Shown piece by piece: positions 42,589 to 51,588 of a stretch of DNA of 64,000 nucleotides. The DNA lies in NCBI RefSeq assembly GCF_946221635.1, contig NZ_CAMIHB010000004.1, forward strand, positions 146,589 through 210,588, written 5' to 3'. A program made the translations under genes and the position numbers. Source of the stretch: an uncultured Rhodoferax sp. Lineage in GTDB: Bacteria > Pseudomonadota > Gammaproteobacteria > Burkholderiales > Burkholderiaceae_C. Numbering within the stretch: position 1 is the stretch's first letter; the number at the start of each line of letters is the position of its first letter. The notes beneath the pieces are model-generated. The model saw nothing but the letters and a program-made list of their open reading frames with translations, was not told the origin of the DNA and did not search any database.

Positions 42589-43884
42589 ATGTCTGACAAC
42601 TGGAAATTCGAAACCCAATCCGTCCACGCCGGTTACAGCCCCGACCCGACCACCAAGGCCGTGGCCGTGCCGATCTACCAGACGGCCGCCTACGCCTTTG
42701 ACAGCGCCCAGCACGGCGCTGATTTGTTCGACCTGAAGGTGCCGGGCAACATCTACACCCGCATCATGAACCCCACACAGGACGTACTGGAAAAGCGCGT
42801 GGCGGCATTGGAAAGCGGCCTGGCTGCGCTGGCGCTGGCATCGGGCCAGGCCGCGGTCACCTATGCCATCCAAACCATTGCCGAGGCGGGCGACAACATC
42901 ATCAGCAGCACCGCGCTCTATGGCGGTACCTACAACCTGTTTGCCCACACGCTGCCGCAGTTCGGCATCACCACCCGCTTTGCCGACCACCAGAACCCCG
43001 ACAGCTTTGCCCCGCTGATTGACGGGCGTACCAAGGCCATCTTTGTCGAATCGCTGGGCAACCCCCAGGGCAATGTGACCGACATCCGCCGCATTGCCGA
43101 CATCGCGCACGCCCACGGCATTCCACTCATCGTGGACAACACCGTGGCCACGCCCTACCTGCTGCGCCCCATCGAGCATGGCGCCGACATCGTGGTGCAC
43201 TCGCTCACCAAGTATTTGGGCGGCCACGGCACCACCATTGGCGGCGCCATTGTGGACAGCGGCAAGTTCCCGTGGGCTGAGCACAAGGCCCGTTTCAAAC
43301 GCCTGAACGAACCCGACCCGAGCTACCACGGCGTGGTCTACACCGAAGCCCTGGGCGCGGCCGCCTACATCGGCCGCGCCCGCGTGGTGCCGCTGCGCAA
43401 CACGGGCGCCGCCATCTCGCCCTTCAATGCCTTCCTGATCCTGCAGGGCATTGAGACACTGGCGCTGCGCCTGGAGCGCATCACCGACAACGCGCTGAAG
43501 GTGGCGCAGCACCTGCAGAAGCACCCCAAGGTGGCCTGGGTGAACTACGCCGCCCTGCCCGGCCACCCCGACTACGCGCTGGCCAAGGACTACCTGGGCG
43601 GCAAGGCCTCCGGCCTGCTGACCTTTGGCGTGAAAACGCCCGAGGGCCAAGGCCGCGAAGCCGGTGCGCGCTTTCTGGACGGGCTGAACCTCTTCACCCG
43701 CCTGGTGAACATTGGCGATGCCAAATCGCTGGCCACCCACCCCGCGTCCACCACGCACCGCCAGCTGTCCCCCGAAGAACTGGCCAAGGCCGGAGTGCCG
43801 GTGGATGCGGTGCGCCTGTCGGTGGGCATTGAGCACATTGACGACCTGTTGGCCGACCTGGACCAAGCCCTGGCAGCGGTGTAA
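42589..43884 (+). CDS. metY: O-acetylhomoserine sulfhydrylase (MetY)
   Basis: This PLP enzyme makes homocysteine from O-acetylhomoserine and sulfide, incorporating the sulfur released by the neighbouring pathways. It has 431 residues, the usual MetY length. Signatures are ETQSVHAGYSPDPTT at the start, YTRIMNPTQDVLEKRVAALE, the PLP-lysine segment VVHSLTKYLGGHGTTIGG and SLATHPASTTHRQ near the end. It lies 6 bases before a CysB-like regulator gene. Confidence 0.92.
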   Translation: MSDNWKFETQSVHAGYSPDPTTKAVAVPIYQTAAYAFDSAQHGADLFDLKVPGNIYTRIMNPTQDVLEKRVAALESGLAALALASGQAAVTYAIQTIAEAGDNIISSTALYGGTYNLFAHTLPQFGITTRFADHQNPDSFAPLIDGRTKAIFVESLGNPQGNVTDIRRIADIAHAHGIPLIVDNTVATPYLLRPIEHGADIVVHSLTKYLGGHGTTIGGAIVDSGKFPWAEHKARFKRLNEPDPSYHGVVYTEALGAAAYIGRARVVPLRNTGAAISPFNAFLILQGIETLALRLERITDNALKVAQHLQKHPKVAWVNYAALPGHPDYALAKDYLGGKASGLLTFGVKTPEGQGREAGARFLDGLNLFTRLVNIGDAKSLATHPASTTHRQLSPEELAKAGVPVDAVRLSVGIEHIDDLLADLDQALAAV

Positions 43885-43890
43885 GACGGC

Positions 43891-44832
43891 ATGAACTTCC
43901 AGCAACTCAGATCGGTGCGCGAGGCCGTGCGCCGCGGCTACAACCTGACCGAAGTGGCCCACATGCTGCACACCTCGCAGCCCGGCGTGAGCCGGCAGAT
44001 CCGTGAGCTGGAAGAGGAGCTGGGTGTGGACATCTTTGCCCGCGCCGGCAAGCGCCTCACCGGCCTCACGCCGCCGGGCAAAGACCTGCTGCCCATCGTG
44101 GAGCGCCTGCTGTTGGACGCGGAGAACCTGAAACGCGCCGGGCAAGACTACAGCGCGCAGCTGGAAGGGCAGCTCTCCGTGGCGGCCACCCACTCACAGG
44201 CGCGCTACGCGCTACCGCATGTGGTGAAAGACTTCCGCGACCAGTTCCCCAAGGTCACGCTGCACCTGCACCAGGGCTCGCCCAAACAAGTGGCGGCCAT
44301 GCTGCTCTCGGGCGAGGCGGACATCGGCGTCGCCACCGAAGCGCTGGCCGACTACCCGCAGCTGGTCACCCTGCCCTGCTACCGCTGGACCCACAGCATC
44401 GTGGTGCCCCCGGGCCACCCCCTGTTGGAGCAGGAAGGGCCGGTAACGCTGGAGCAACTGGCCAAGCATCCCATCATCACGTATGAACTGGGTTACACCG
44501 GCCGCGCCCACATCGACAACGCCTTTGCCGAAGCGGGCCTGCACCCCGAAGTCGTGCTCACCGCCATGGACGCCGACGTCATCAAGACCTATGTGGAACT
44601 GGGCATGGGCGTGGGTATCGTCGCATCGGTGGCTGTGGACGAAGAACGCGACGCCCACCTGCGCATCCTGGATGCGGGGCACCTGTTCCAGGTGAACGTC
44701 ACCCGCCTGGGCCTGCGCCGTGGGGCGTGGCTGCGGGGGTATGCCTATAGGTTTATTGAGACGTTTGTGCCTACGCTCAACAAGGAGGTGGTGGCGAAGG
44801 CGTTGAGTAGTGCGGTGGAGGGCGAGGCTTGA
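43891..44832 (+). CDS. cysB: CysB-family LysR-type regulator
   Basis: A 313-residue LysR protein of the CysB/Cbl subgroup: MNFQQLRSVREAVRRGYNLT and MLHTSQPGVSRQIRELEEELG (winged helix), RAGKRLTGLTPPGK, and the effector-domain segments AATHSQARYALPHVV and LHQGSPKQVAAML typical of CysB. Such proteins sense O- or N-acetylserine or sulfate/APS and control sulfur genes. It is the natural candidate to regulate the metY, ssu-like and tau genes here. The last codons show a drop in GC toward the acquired segment that follows. Confidence 0.9.
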   Translation: MNFQQLRSVREAVRRGYNLTEVAHMLHTSQPGVSRQIRELEEELGVDIFARAGKRLTGLTPPGKDLLPIVERLLLDAENLKRAGQDYSAQLEGQLSVAATHSQARYALPHVVKDFRDQFPKVTLHLHQGSPKQVAAMLLSGEADIGVATEALADYPQLVTLPCYRWTHSIVVPPGHPLLEQEGPVTLEQLAKHPIITYELGYTGRAHIDNAFAEAGLHPEVVLTAMDADVIKTYVELGMGVGIVASVAVDEERDAHLRILDAGHLFQVNVTRLGLRRGAWLRGYAYRFIETFVPTLNKEVVAKALSSAVEGEA

Positions 44833-45059
44833 AATAGTGCTCTGCCACTACGTCAGCATGCAATAACGGAGAGCATCTAATTTCAATGATGCGACCACCA
44901 CAGTCAATTGGACATCCCAAGCAACCCCCAACGACAACTTTCGAGACGCCACTCATCAGAATTGATCAACGTCTTCTTGGTGGGCTTAGTATGAAAGGAC
45001 TTGTAGCAAAACTTGCTTCACCTAGAAAACCACGAGGCTTTATGTGCAGTGAACCCAGA

Positions 45060-45083
45060 CCTGCATTCTTAATGGAATGCAGG
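45060..45083. promoter_or_regulatory. Perfect hairpin in the leader of the GHKL ATPase gene
   Basis: CCTGCATTC (45060-45068) and GAATGCAGG (45075-45083) form a perfect 9-bp stem with a 6-base loop, 47 bases before the start codon. It could be an operator or attenuator. The remainder of 44833-45130 is lower-GC DNA with no gene I can support. Confidence 0.5.
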
Positions 45084-45130
45084 GTATCTTTTCGCGCAGA
45101 ATTAGCGATTGATAACGATAGGGGCAGGAC

Positions 45131-47086
45131 ATGGCGACTGGGATCAAACCAAAGGCGGACACAACGACTGGATCACTGTTCGAGGAAAACTACCTCGTCC
45201 GTACGCTCGGGCGCATCGCACAAGACCCTGAAGTTGCACTCACTGAACTTGTAGCAAACGCATGGGACGCGGGTGCATCCCTTGTGGACTTGACGATTCC
45301 CTCGACCAACGCACTCATGCTGACGGTCGAAGACGATGGGCATGGTATGAACACCGCTCAATTCAAGGGCCGCTGGATGAAACTCGGCTACGACCGCATC
45401 AAACATCAGAGCGCCATGGTGGAATTTCCATCTGAGCGCAAAGGGTGGCGCCGCAAAGCCTACGGCCGCAATGGCGTGGGTCGGCACGGGCTACTGTGTT
45501 TCGCCGATCAATATTCGGTCGAAACTTGGCGCGAGGACAGGGGTTCAAGCTTCGATATAGGAACAAATAGCGAAGTAAATCCCTTCAAAATTGAGAGAGA
45601 GGACTCCTTTGCCAAAAAGGGCCATGGGACAAAGGTTTCCGTCATTGTCCAACGACACTTGCCCGACCCCGACGCGATACGCGCGATCCTGGCAGCGCGC
45701 TTCGTCCACGATCCGCAGTTCGTTGTCCGGGTCAACGGGGAGTCAGTCGCGCTCGCCGATCAAACGGGCCTCATTGAAAAGCAGGATCTTCAGATTGAGG
45801 GGTGTCCACCAGCTGAAGCATATGTGGTCGATACAACGCGGACGGCCAAATACATCCTCTACCAGGGCATTGCCTTTTGGGTAAATGGACGTTTGGTAGG
45901 CGTCCCGAGTTGGGTGATTGGTTCCGAGGCCGTGATAGATGGCCGCGCACGCTTCGCCAAGCGCTTTTCTATAGTCATTAAGGCCGATGACGGCTGGCTA
46001 CCGGAGGTAGAGCAGGACTGGGTCCGCTTCAAAAGCAGCAAGAGGGTAGAGGCTCTCTTCGAAGCCGCTCGTGGCTATGCCAAACAGGTTTTTGCCCGGA
46101 TTTCGGCGACGCTGGTGGAAGAAAGTTCCGAGGAAGCTCTAGTAAAAAACCGCGAGGACTTCAAGGGACTTTCACCTCTAGGTCGTGCGGAAGTTGCCAG
46201 CTTCGCCCGTGATCTCGTTAAGGCAACGCCCACGGTATCGCAAGACGTACTCTCGGCTGCAGTTCAGGCCTTGATCAATATCGAGAAGGCACGCGGTGGC
46301 GCGGCGCTACTCGAAAAGCTAACCAAACTCGACGAATCGGACGTTGAAGGACTTGACCGACTTCTGAGTCAGTGGACGGTGCGTGACGCTCTATCTGTGC
46401 TCGACGAGATCGACCAACGCTTGGCAGTGATCGTGGCCATCGAAAAGCTCTCAGGCGACGAAATGGCCGATGAATTGCATACCTTGCATCCGTTGGTGAC
46501 ACAAGCCCGCTGGCTCTTTGGTCCCGAGTTCGACAGCAGCGAATACGCTTCTAACGTCAGCCTCAAGACTGCTGCCGAGAAGATCTTTCAAAAACGTCTC
46601 TCCAACGAGGCTTTTGTCAACGCGAAGCAGCGTCCAGACATCATGACCTTAGCCAATGCGACTTGCTCAATCGTGGGCACAGAGGGATTCGACCCAGCAG
46701 ATCCTTCGCTCACGCGTATCCAGAATGTCCTGATCATCGAACTCAAAAAGGGCCGCTCTGCGATCGGTCGCGACGAAATGAATCAGGCAGATGGTTATGT
46801 CCAAGACTTTCTCGAAAGCGGCGCGCTCGACGGCACACCAATGTTCAGAGCCTTCGTGGTTGGCCATGAGATTGCTGCGAAAACCGTGCGAGAGAAGGAC
46901 TTGGTCGAAGAAAAAGTCCTACGAGGCAGGGTGCAAGCTGTCACATATGGCCAGCTCACACGTTCAGCTCACCAGAGACTGTTCCGATTGAAAGAACGCA
47001 TACCTGCTAGATACGAGGATGTGTCCGGCGCTGATCTATCCGCCAAGGTAATGCAGATTGCTTCCCAGGCCAAGCTCGCGCTTTAA
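45131..47086 (+). CDS. GHKL ATPase fused to a predicted PD-(D/E)XK nuclease (candidate defence protein)
   Basis: A 651-residue protein. Residues 30-175 hold a GHKL/Hsp90-type ATPase: N-box TELVANAWDAG (E39, N43, D46), G1 box VEDDGHGMN (65-74), G2 loop YGRNGVGRHG (111-120) and a GHGT segment (164-167). A helical middle region follows. The C-terminal part has a nuclease-like pattern: RPD (D503), then VLIIELKKG (E537-x-K539) and NQADGY (Q552, Y556), resembling Shedu/DUF4263-type PD-(D/E)XK enzymes. It is alone, of lower GC than its neighbours and inserted between cysB-like and exporter genes. The ATPase is clear. The nuclease and the antiviral role are inference. MORC-like ATPases are an alternative description. 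Confidence 0.7.
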   Translation: MATGIKPKADTTTGSLFEENYLVRTLGRIAQDPEVALTELVANAWDAGASLVDLTIPSTNALMLTVEDDGHGMNTAQFKGRWMKLGYDRIKHQSAMVEFPSERKGWRRKAYGRNGVGRHGLLCFADQYSVETWREDRGSSFDIGTNSEVNPFKIEREDSFAKKGHGTKVSVIVQRHLPDPDAIRAILAARFVHDPQFVVRVNGESVALADQTGLIEKQDLQIEGCPPAEAYVVDTTRTAKYILYQGIAFWVNGRLVGVPSWVIGSEAVIDGRARFAKRFSIVIKADDGWLPEVEQDWVRFKSSKRVEALFEAARGYAKQVFARISATLVEESSEEALVKNREDFKGLSPLGRAEVASFARDLVKATPTVSQDVLSAAVQALINIEKARGGAALLEKLTKLDESDVEGLDRLLSQWTVRDALSVLDEIDQRLAVIVAIEKLSGDEMADELHTLHPLVTQARWLFGPEFDSSEYASNVSLKTAAEKIFQKRLSNEAFVNAKQRPDIMTLANATCSIVGTEGFDPADPSLTRIQNVLIIELKKGRSAIGRDEMNQADGYVQDFLESGALDGTPMFRAFVVGHEIAAKTVREKDLVEEKVLRGRVQAVTYGQLTRSAHQRLFRLKERIPARYEDVSGADLSAKVMQIASQAKLAL

Positions 47087-47246
47087 AGAAGCAAGTCGGT
47101 GTGCACTGATACCCCTTATCGGTCTGCAATTGCCCTTGACTTCTTAAACGTTTTCAGCACAAGCAACAGTCATTTCCTTCCTTCCCCAATCCCCCTCTGC
47201 TTCGCACAATGAAGCCATGCACAACAACGATGCCAAGGGGGTATTT

Positions 47247-47393
47247 ATGCAGGACTACGACATTGCCAACCTGAACCAGGAGGGCCCTTTCAGTCCGCGG
47301 GAATTGCTGGTGTCCTTGGGTGTGGCGCTGCTGTGGGTGGCGGGGTCCATGGTCACCATTCAGTTGTTGCTCCTGCCGCTGCAGGGGGTGTGA
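47247..47393 (+). CDS. Small single-pass membrane protein
   Basis: A 48-codon frame starting at ATG 47247 with AAGGGGG five bases upstream. An in-frame ATG at 47217 would add ten residues but lacks such a site. A polar start (MQDYDIANLNQEGPFSPREL) is followed by one hydrophobic helix (LVSLGVALLWVAGSMV), ending LLLLPLQGV. No family is recognised. A further short frame begins two bases after its stop but looks unreal. Confidence 0.45.
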   Translation: MQDYDIANLNQEGPFSPRELLVSLGVALLWVAGSMVTIQLLLLPLQGV

Positions 47394-47464
47394 CATGCCA
47401 GCGCTGACGCCACACCAGCAGTGGCTGCGCATTCGCGCGGTGACTTGGCGCCAGTGGTCGGCGT

Positions 47465-48361
47465 CTAGGGGTGCTCAGCCGTGGCGTGCACCTGTTCATG
47501 CCGCAGCACATACAAGCCACTGCCCACGATGATGGCGGCGCCCAGCAGCGTGAAACCATCGGGCAACAGCTGCCACAGTGCCCAATCAATGCCCAGGCTC
47601 CAGGCAAGTGCCGTGTACTCAAAGGGCGCCACGGCACTGGCCTGCCCGTGGCGGAAGGCCTCGGTAATGGCAAGCTGGCCCAGGAAGCCCGACGCCGCCA
47701 GCCCGGCCCACAAGCCCAGGTCTTGCGCGCGCAATGGCAGCCACTGCGGCGCGGCCAGTGCACTGGCCACCACGGTCAAGATCACCATCACCCACAGCAC
47801 CAGGCTGTCTTTCGAATCCGTGCGGCTGGCCAGCCGCGTGACCACGGCGGACACGGCGTAGCACACTGCCGCACCCAGCACGGCCACACCGGCCCAGCTG
47901 GCAAAGCCCTCGGCACTGGGGCGCAGCGCCACCAGCACACCCAGCAGGCCACCGCCCACAGCCCACCAGTGCGCGCGCGGCACGCGCTCACCCAACACAG
48001 GCCAGGCCAGCACGGTGATGAGCAGCGGCGCAAAGAACATGAGGGTGTAGGCATTGGTGAGCGGCAGGCCGCGCACGCCTACGGTAAACAGCACCAGCAT
48101 GGCAATGACCAGCGCGCCGCGCAGCAGGTGCAGCGGCCAACGCGCACGCCAGACCTCGGCCCAGGCGCCGCGCACATGAATCCAGAGGGCAATGAGTGGC
48201 AGCGTGAGCGCGCCACGCATGGCCGCAATTTGTAGCGGCGGGTAGTGGGCAGACAACAGCTTGATCAGCGTGTCCATGGCGGAGAAAAACGCGACGGCCA
48301 GCAGCATGGCGGTGATGCTGCGCGGGTTGCCCGATTGCAGGCGAGAAAAGAAATGGGGCAT
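47465..48361 (-). CDS. EamA/DMT-family exporter
   Basis: A 298-residue ten-helix transporter with two EamA repeats (MLLAVAFFSAMDTLIKLLSAH at the start and AVLGAAVCYAVSAVVTRLAS at mid-length) and the RhaT/YdcZ-like end LLGAAIIVGSGLYVLRHE. The substrate is unknown. It lies 21 bases downstream of the SMR gene on the same strand and may be read through from the tau operon. Confidence 0.85.
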   Translation of the reverse strand: MPHFFSRLQSGNPRSITAMLLAVAFFSAMDTLIKLLSAHYPPLQIAAMRGALTLPLIALWIHVRGAWAEVWRARWPLHLLRGALVIAMLVLFTVGVRGLPLTNAYTLMFFAPLLITVLAWPVLGERVPRAHWWAVGGGLLGVLVALRPSAEGFASWAGVAVLGAAVCYAVSAVVTRLASRTDSKDSLVLWVMVILTVVASALAAPQWLPLRAQDLGLWAGLAASGFLGQLAITEAFRHGQASAVAPFEYTALAWSLGIDWALWQLLPDGFTLLGAAIIVGSGLYVLRHEQVHATAEHP

Positions 48362-48382
48362 GCGCCAGATGGTAGCGGCGCG

Positions 48383-48706
48383 TCAACGCGGCGCCAGCTG
48401 CAGCACCAGAACACCGGCGCCAATGAGGGCGATGCCAGACAGTTCACCGACGGAGAGGCGTTGTTTGAAGAGCCAAAAGCCGATCAACGACACCATGACA
48501 ATGCCCACGCCAGACCAGATGGCATACGCCACACCCACAGGAATGGTGCGCAGCGCCTGGGCCAACGCATAGAAGGCGCAGACATATCCCACCACCACGA
48601 GCACGGCCGGGCGCCAGTGCTGCAGGCCGTCCGAGGCCTTGAGGGCACTGGTAGCAATCACTTCACACAAGATCGCGGCGGCCAGCCAGAGCTGGTCGGG
48701 GCGCAT
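48383..48706 (-). CDS. SMR-family small multidrug transporter (EmrE-like)
   Basis: A 107-residue four-helix protein. The essential Glu is in WLAAAILCEVIATSALKASDG, and AYAIWSGVGIVMVSLIGFW and the helix-4 end complete the SMR family pattern. Dimers exchange protons for quaternary or guanidinium-type cations. The WSGVG motif places it in the EmrE (Qac) branch. It starts 13 bases after tauC in the same direction, an unusual companion for taurine genes. Confidence 0.88.
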   Translation of the reverse strand: MRPDQLWLAAAILCEVIATSALKASDGLQHWRPAVLVVVGYVCAFYALAQALRTIPVGVAYAIWSGVGIVMVSLIGFWLFKQRLSVGELSGIALIGAGVLVLQLAPR

Positions 48707-48719
48707 CACAAACGCACCG

Positions 48720-49592
48720 TCACTGCTTGCCTTTCCAGGGCACCAGCCAACTCTCCAACAAGCGCATGCCAAACGAGAACGCAAAGGCGCACAGCGCAAT
48801 CACCCCGATGCCGACGAAGACCGCATCGGTGGCCAGAAAGTGCGATGCCGACATGATCATGTAGCCAATGCCGCGTGTGGCCGCGATGAGCTCAGCCGCC
48901 ACCAGCGTGCTCCAGCCCACGCCTAGCGCGATACGGATGCCAGTCAATATTTCGGGCAAGGCGGAGGGCAGCACGATGTCCTTGAGCAGCTGCCAGCGCG
49001 TGGCGCCCAGCGAGAGGGCCGCGTTGACGCGCTCTTGCGGCAGAGAGCGCACCCCGGCCTGGGCCGACAACACCACAGGCGCAAACATGGCCAACGCCAG
49101 CAGCGTGATCTTGGACGCCTCGCCAATGCCCAGCCAGATGATCATGAGGGGCAGATACGCCAAGGGCGGCAGCGGCCAGTAGAACTCGATGGGCGTGGAG
49201 AACACGCCCTTGGCCCAGCGGCTCAGGCCCATGAGCAAGCCCACGGGAATGCCCAGGCCCACCGCAATCACTGCGGCCGAGAGGATGCGCCCCAGGCTGG
49301 CGGACACATGCTCCCACAGCGTGGCGTTGGCATAGCCTTCGCGGAAGATCTCTACACCCAGCGACAGCACTTCGGCCGGCGTAGGCAAAAACAGTTTGGA
49401 CACCAGCCCCGCCTGGGTGATGGCCCACCACAGTAGCAACAGGGCGGCGCCTGTGGCCACGCTGATGGTGGCGGTGGATGTCTCGCCCAAGCCGAAGTTG
49501 CGCATTTGCACGATGCGGGGCTGCGGGCGACGCGCGCGCGGCGCATCGGTTGGCATACCGGCAGTGGTGGCCGTAATGGCTAAGTTGCTCAT
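48720..49592 (-). CDS. tauC: Taurine ABC transporter permease
   Basis: A 290-residue permease of about six helices. LGVEIFREGYANATLWEHVSASLGRI, IEFYWPLPPLAYLPLMIIWLG and the EAA segment RVNAALSLGATRWQL are closely TauC-like. It has a longer than usual charged N-terminus (RRPQPRIVQM). The start overlaps the ATPase stop by four bases. It is part of tauABC, divergent from tauD. Confidence 0.9.
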   Translation of the reverse strand: MSNLAITATTAGMPTDAPRARRPQPRIVQMRNFGLGETSTATISVATGAALLLLWWAITQAGLVSKLFLPTPAEVLSLGVEIFREGYANATLWEHVSASLGRILSAAVIAVGLGIPVGLLMGLSRWAKGVFSTPIEFYWPLPPLAYLPLMIIWLGIGEASKITLLALAMFAPVVLSAQAGVRSLPQERVNAALSLGATRWQLLKDIVLPSALPEILTGIRIALGVGWSTLVAAELIAATRGIGYMIMSASHFLATDAVFVGIGVIALCAFAFSFGMRLLESWLVPWKGKQ

Positions 49593-50383
49593 GCAGTGGC
49601 CTCTTGGTGGTCGTGTTCGTTCTGGTGGACGATGGCGCGTATCTCTTCGCGCAGGTGCGCAAATTGCGGAGCGGTCTTGATGGCGCGCGCATCGCCGTTG
49701 CGGGCGAATGTATTCACAAAGTCCAGATCGAACCGCGCGACGATGCGGCCCGGCCGTGGTGACATGACAATGAGCTGGGTGCCCAGGAACAGCGCCTCTT
49801 CAATCGAATGGGTGATGAAGAACACCTGCTTGCCGGTGCGGTGCCACACGGACACCAGCAACTCCTGCATCTGCTCACGCGTCATGCTGTCCAGCGCGCC
49901 AAAAGGTTCGTCCATGAGCAGGATGTCGGGGTTTGGGGCCAGCGCACGTGCCAGCCCCACACGCTGGCGCATGCCGCCAGACAGCTCGTACGGCGCGGCG
50001 TTGGCAAAGTCTTGCAGGCCGACCAGCTGCAACAGCTCCAGCGCGCGGTCGCGCTGTTCGGCGCGCCTGGCGCCAGCGAACTTCAGGCCCAGGGCCACGT
50101 TCTCGGCCACGGTTTTCCAGGGCAGCAGGCTATCTTTCTGGAACACCACGCCGCGGTCGGCGCCAGGGCCTTCAATGGCGCGGCCGTTGAGCGTGATGCT
50201 GCCCTCAGACAGTGGCAAAAAGCCCGCCATGGCGTTGAGCAGCGTGGACTTGCCGCAGCCCGACGTACCCAGTGCCACGACAAAGCCACGGTCAGGGATG
50301 TCGAGCGAGACGCGGTCCAGCGCCTGCACCGTGCTGCCGTTGCGCCCCGCAAAGTAGACGCTGGCGTTCTTGACACTGAGCAT
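49589..50383 (-). CDS. tauB: Taurine ABC transporter ATPase
   Basis: A 264-residue ATPase with Walker A GTSGCGKSTLLNAMAG, signature LSGGMRQRVGLARALA, Walker B ILLMDEPFGALD and switch His in FITHSIEEAL. The first Walker residue is preceded by VVALGTSGCGKS, as in TauB. The order binding protein, ATPase, permease is that of the E. coli tau operon. Confidence 0.91.
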   Translation of the reverse strand: MLSVKNASVYFAGRNGSTVQALDRVSLDIPDRGFVVALGTSGCGKSTLLNAMAGFLPLSEGSITLNGRAIEGPGADRGVVFQKDSLLPWKTVAENVALGLKFAGARRAEQRDRALELLQLVGLQDFANAAPYELSGGMRQRVGLARALAPNPDILLMDEPFGALDSMTREQMQELLVSVWHRTGKQVFFITHSIEEALFLGTQLIVMSPRPGRIVARFDLDFVNTFARNGDARAIKTAPQFAHLREEIRAIVHQNEHDHQEATA

Positions 50384-50400
50384 GGTGGGCCCCGTGGTGC

Positions 50401-51423
50401 TTACTTTTGCGCGACCACGGCGCCGCCCAGCGCCGAGGTGGTCACGTAGGCCGCGTAGCTGGGCAACACGTCAGAAATCTTCTTCTGCTCCTTCAGGAAA
50501 GTGGCGGTTTCCTTGAGGATGCGGGCCACGCCGGATTTGTCGCCACCGCCCAGCCAGGCGTCGGACGCTTGCACGTTCAGGGGCACCAAGTTCAGGTTCT
50601 TCAGCGCGGCGGAGAAGTCCGCTGCGGTGCCACCGAGCAACTTGGCCAGGGTCTTGGTGTTCTCGCTGTCCGGGCCCCAGGCAGCCTTGTCTTTGGCGAA
50701 GGAGTTGGAGTACTTCTCGATCACGCCCACATAGGCTTTCAGGAACTCGGGGTTCGCTTTGGCAAAGGCGCCGGTGGCCACCCAGGCGCTGAAGGTGGGG
50801 GCTCCTTTTTCAGCCACTTCCTTGGAGGTGATGAGCACCTTGCCGTTCTTCTTCAGCTCGGTCAGCGCGGGGTCCCAGACGAAGCCGCCGTCAATGTCGC
50901 CCCGGTTGTAAGCGGCCACGATCTCGGGCTGGGGAATGGCAAAGACCTGCACGTCTTTTTCGGTCAGGCCCTGGCTCTTGAGCAGGGCCAGCAGTTGGTA
51001 GTGGTCGGTGGACACGGGCGCAGCGGCCAGCTTCTTGCCCTTGAGGTCGCCCAGGCCGTTGATGCCGGAGCCATTGCGCACGACCAAGGCTTCGTCAGTG
51101 CCGGAAATGGACGCCAGGTAGAAGGCTTTCACATCCAGGCCACGCGATGTAGCGGCGGCATACGGGCTGGAGCCCACATAGCCCACTTGCACATCGCCCG
51201 AAGCGATGGCGGCAAACACGTCGGCGCCGGAGTTGAACTTGCGGAAGTCGATCTGGTAGCCGGTGGCCTTGGCGAACTCGCCGTTGGCAATAGCCACTGA
51301 AGAAGGCAGTGCGTCAGTCTGGTAGCCGATGACAACTTTCTTGTCGGCAGCAAAGCCCAGGCTGGCGCCGGCCAGCAGGGTGGCGCCAATGGCGGCGGTG
51401 AATAGGCGTTTGGTGAGTTGCAT
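50401..51423 (-). CDS. tauA: Taurine ABC transporter substrate-binding protein
   Basis: A 340-residue periplasmic protein with a signal peptide ending LAGASLGFA. KKVVIGYQTDALPSSVAIANG, DVQVGYVGSSPYAAATSRG and EIVAAYNRGDIDGGFVWDPA are TauA signatures. It binds taurine and starts the operon. The 165-base gap to tauD holds both promoters, but I could not define the CysB/Cbl-type sites confidently. Confidence 0.92.
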   Translation of the reverse strand: MQLTKRLFTAAIGATLLAGASLGFAADKKVVIGYQTDALPSSVAIANGEFAKATGYQIDFRKFNSGADVFAAIASGDVQVGYVGSSPYAAATSRGLDVKAFYLASISGTDEALVVRNGSGINGLGDLKGKKLAAAPVSTDHYQLLALLKSQGLTEKDVQVFAIPQPEIVAAYNRGDIDGGFVWDPALTELKKNGKVLITSKEVAEKGAPTFSAWVATGAFAKANPEFLKAYVGVIEKYSNSFAKDKAAWGPDSENTKTLAKLLGGTAADFSAALKNLNLVPLNVQASDAWLGGGDKSGVARILKETATFLKEQKKISDVLPSYAAYVTTSALGGAVVAQK

Positions 51424-51588
51424 GGTTCGATTCCTAGATCGGGGTTGTGGGACTTGGAACCGAGCTTATGGATATGCCTCGTTTGTGTCGTCGAATGAAT
51501 TTGACATAGCTAATGCGAATAACGCGCAAGCGAATTGGGCAATGCGCCCTAGGCTTGGCGCTTCTGTTTTCTCATCTCTGCAGCCCCC

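Noticed and set aside
44886..45254. 122-codon ORF upstream of and overlapping the GHKL gene
   Set aside because: Its second half is the GHKL coding sequence in another frame and the first half has no domain; the leader hairpin lies within it.
47395..47532. Short ORF after the small membrane protein
   Set aside because: Mostly antisense to the EamA gene, no domain, composition typical of a shadow frame.
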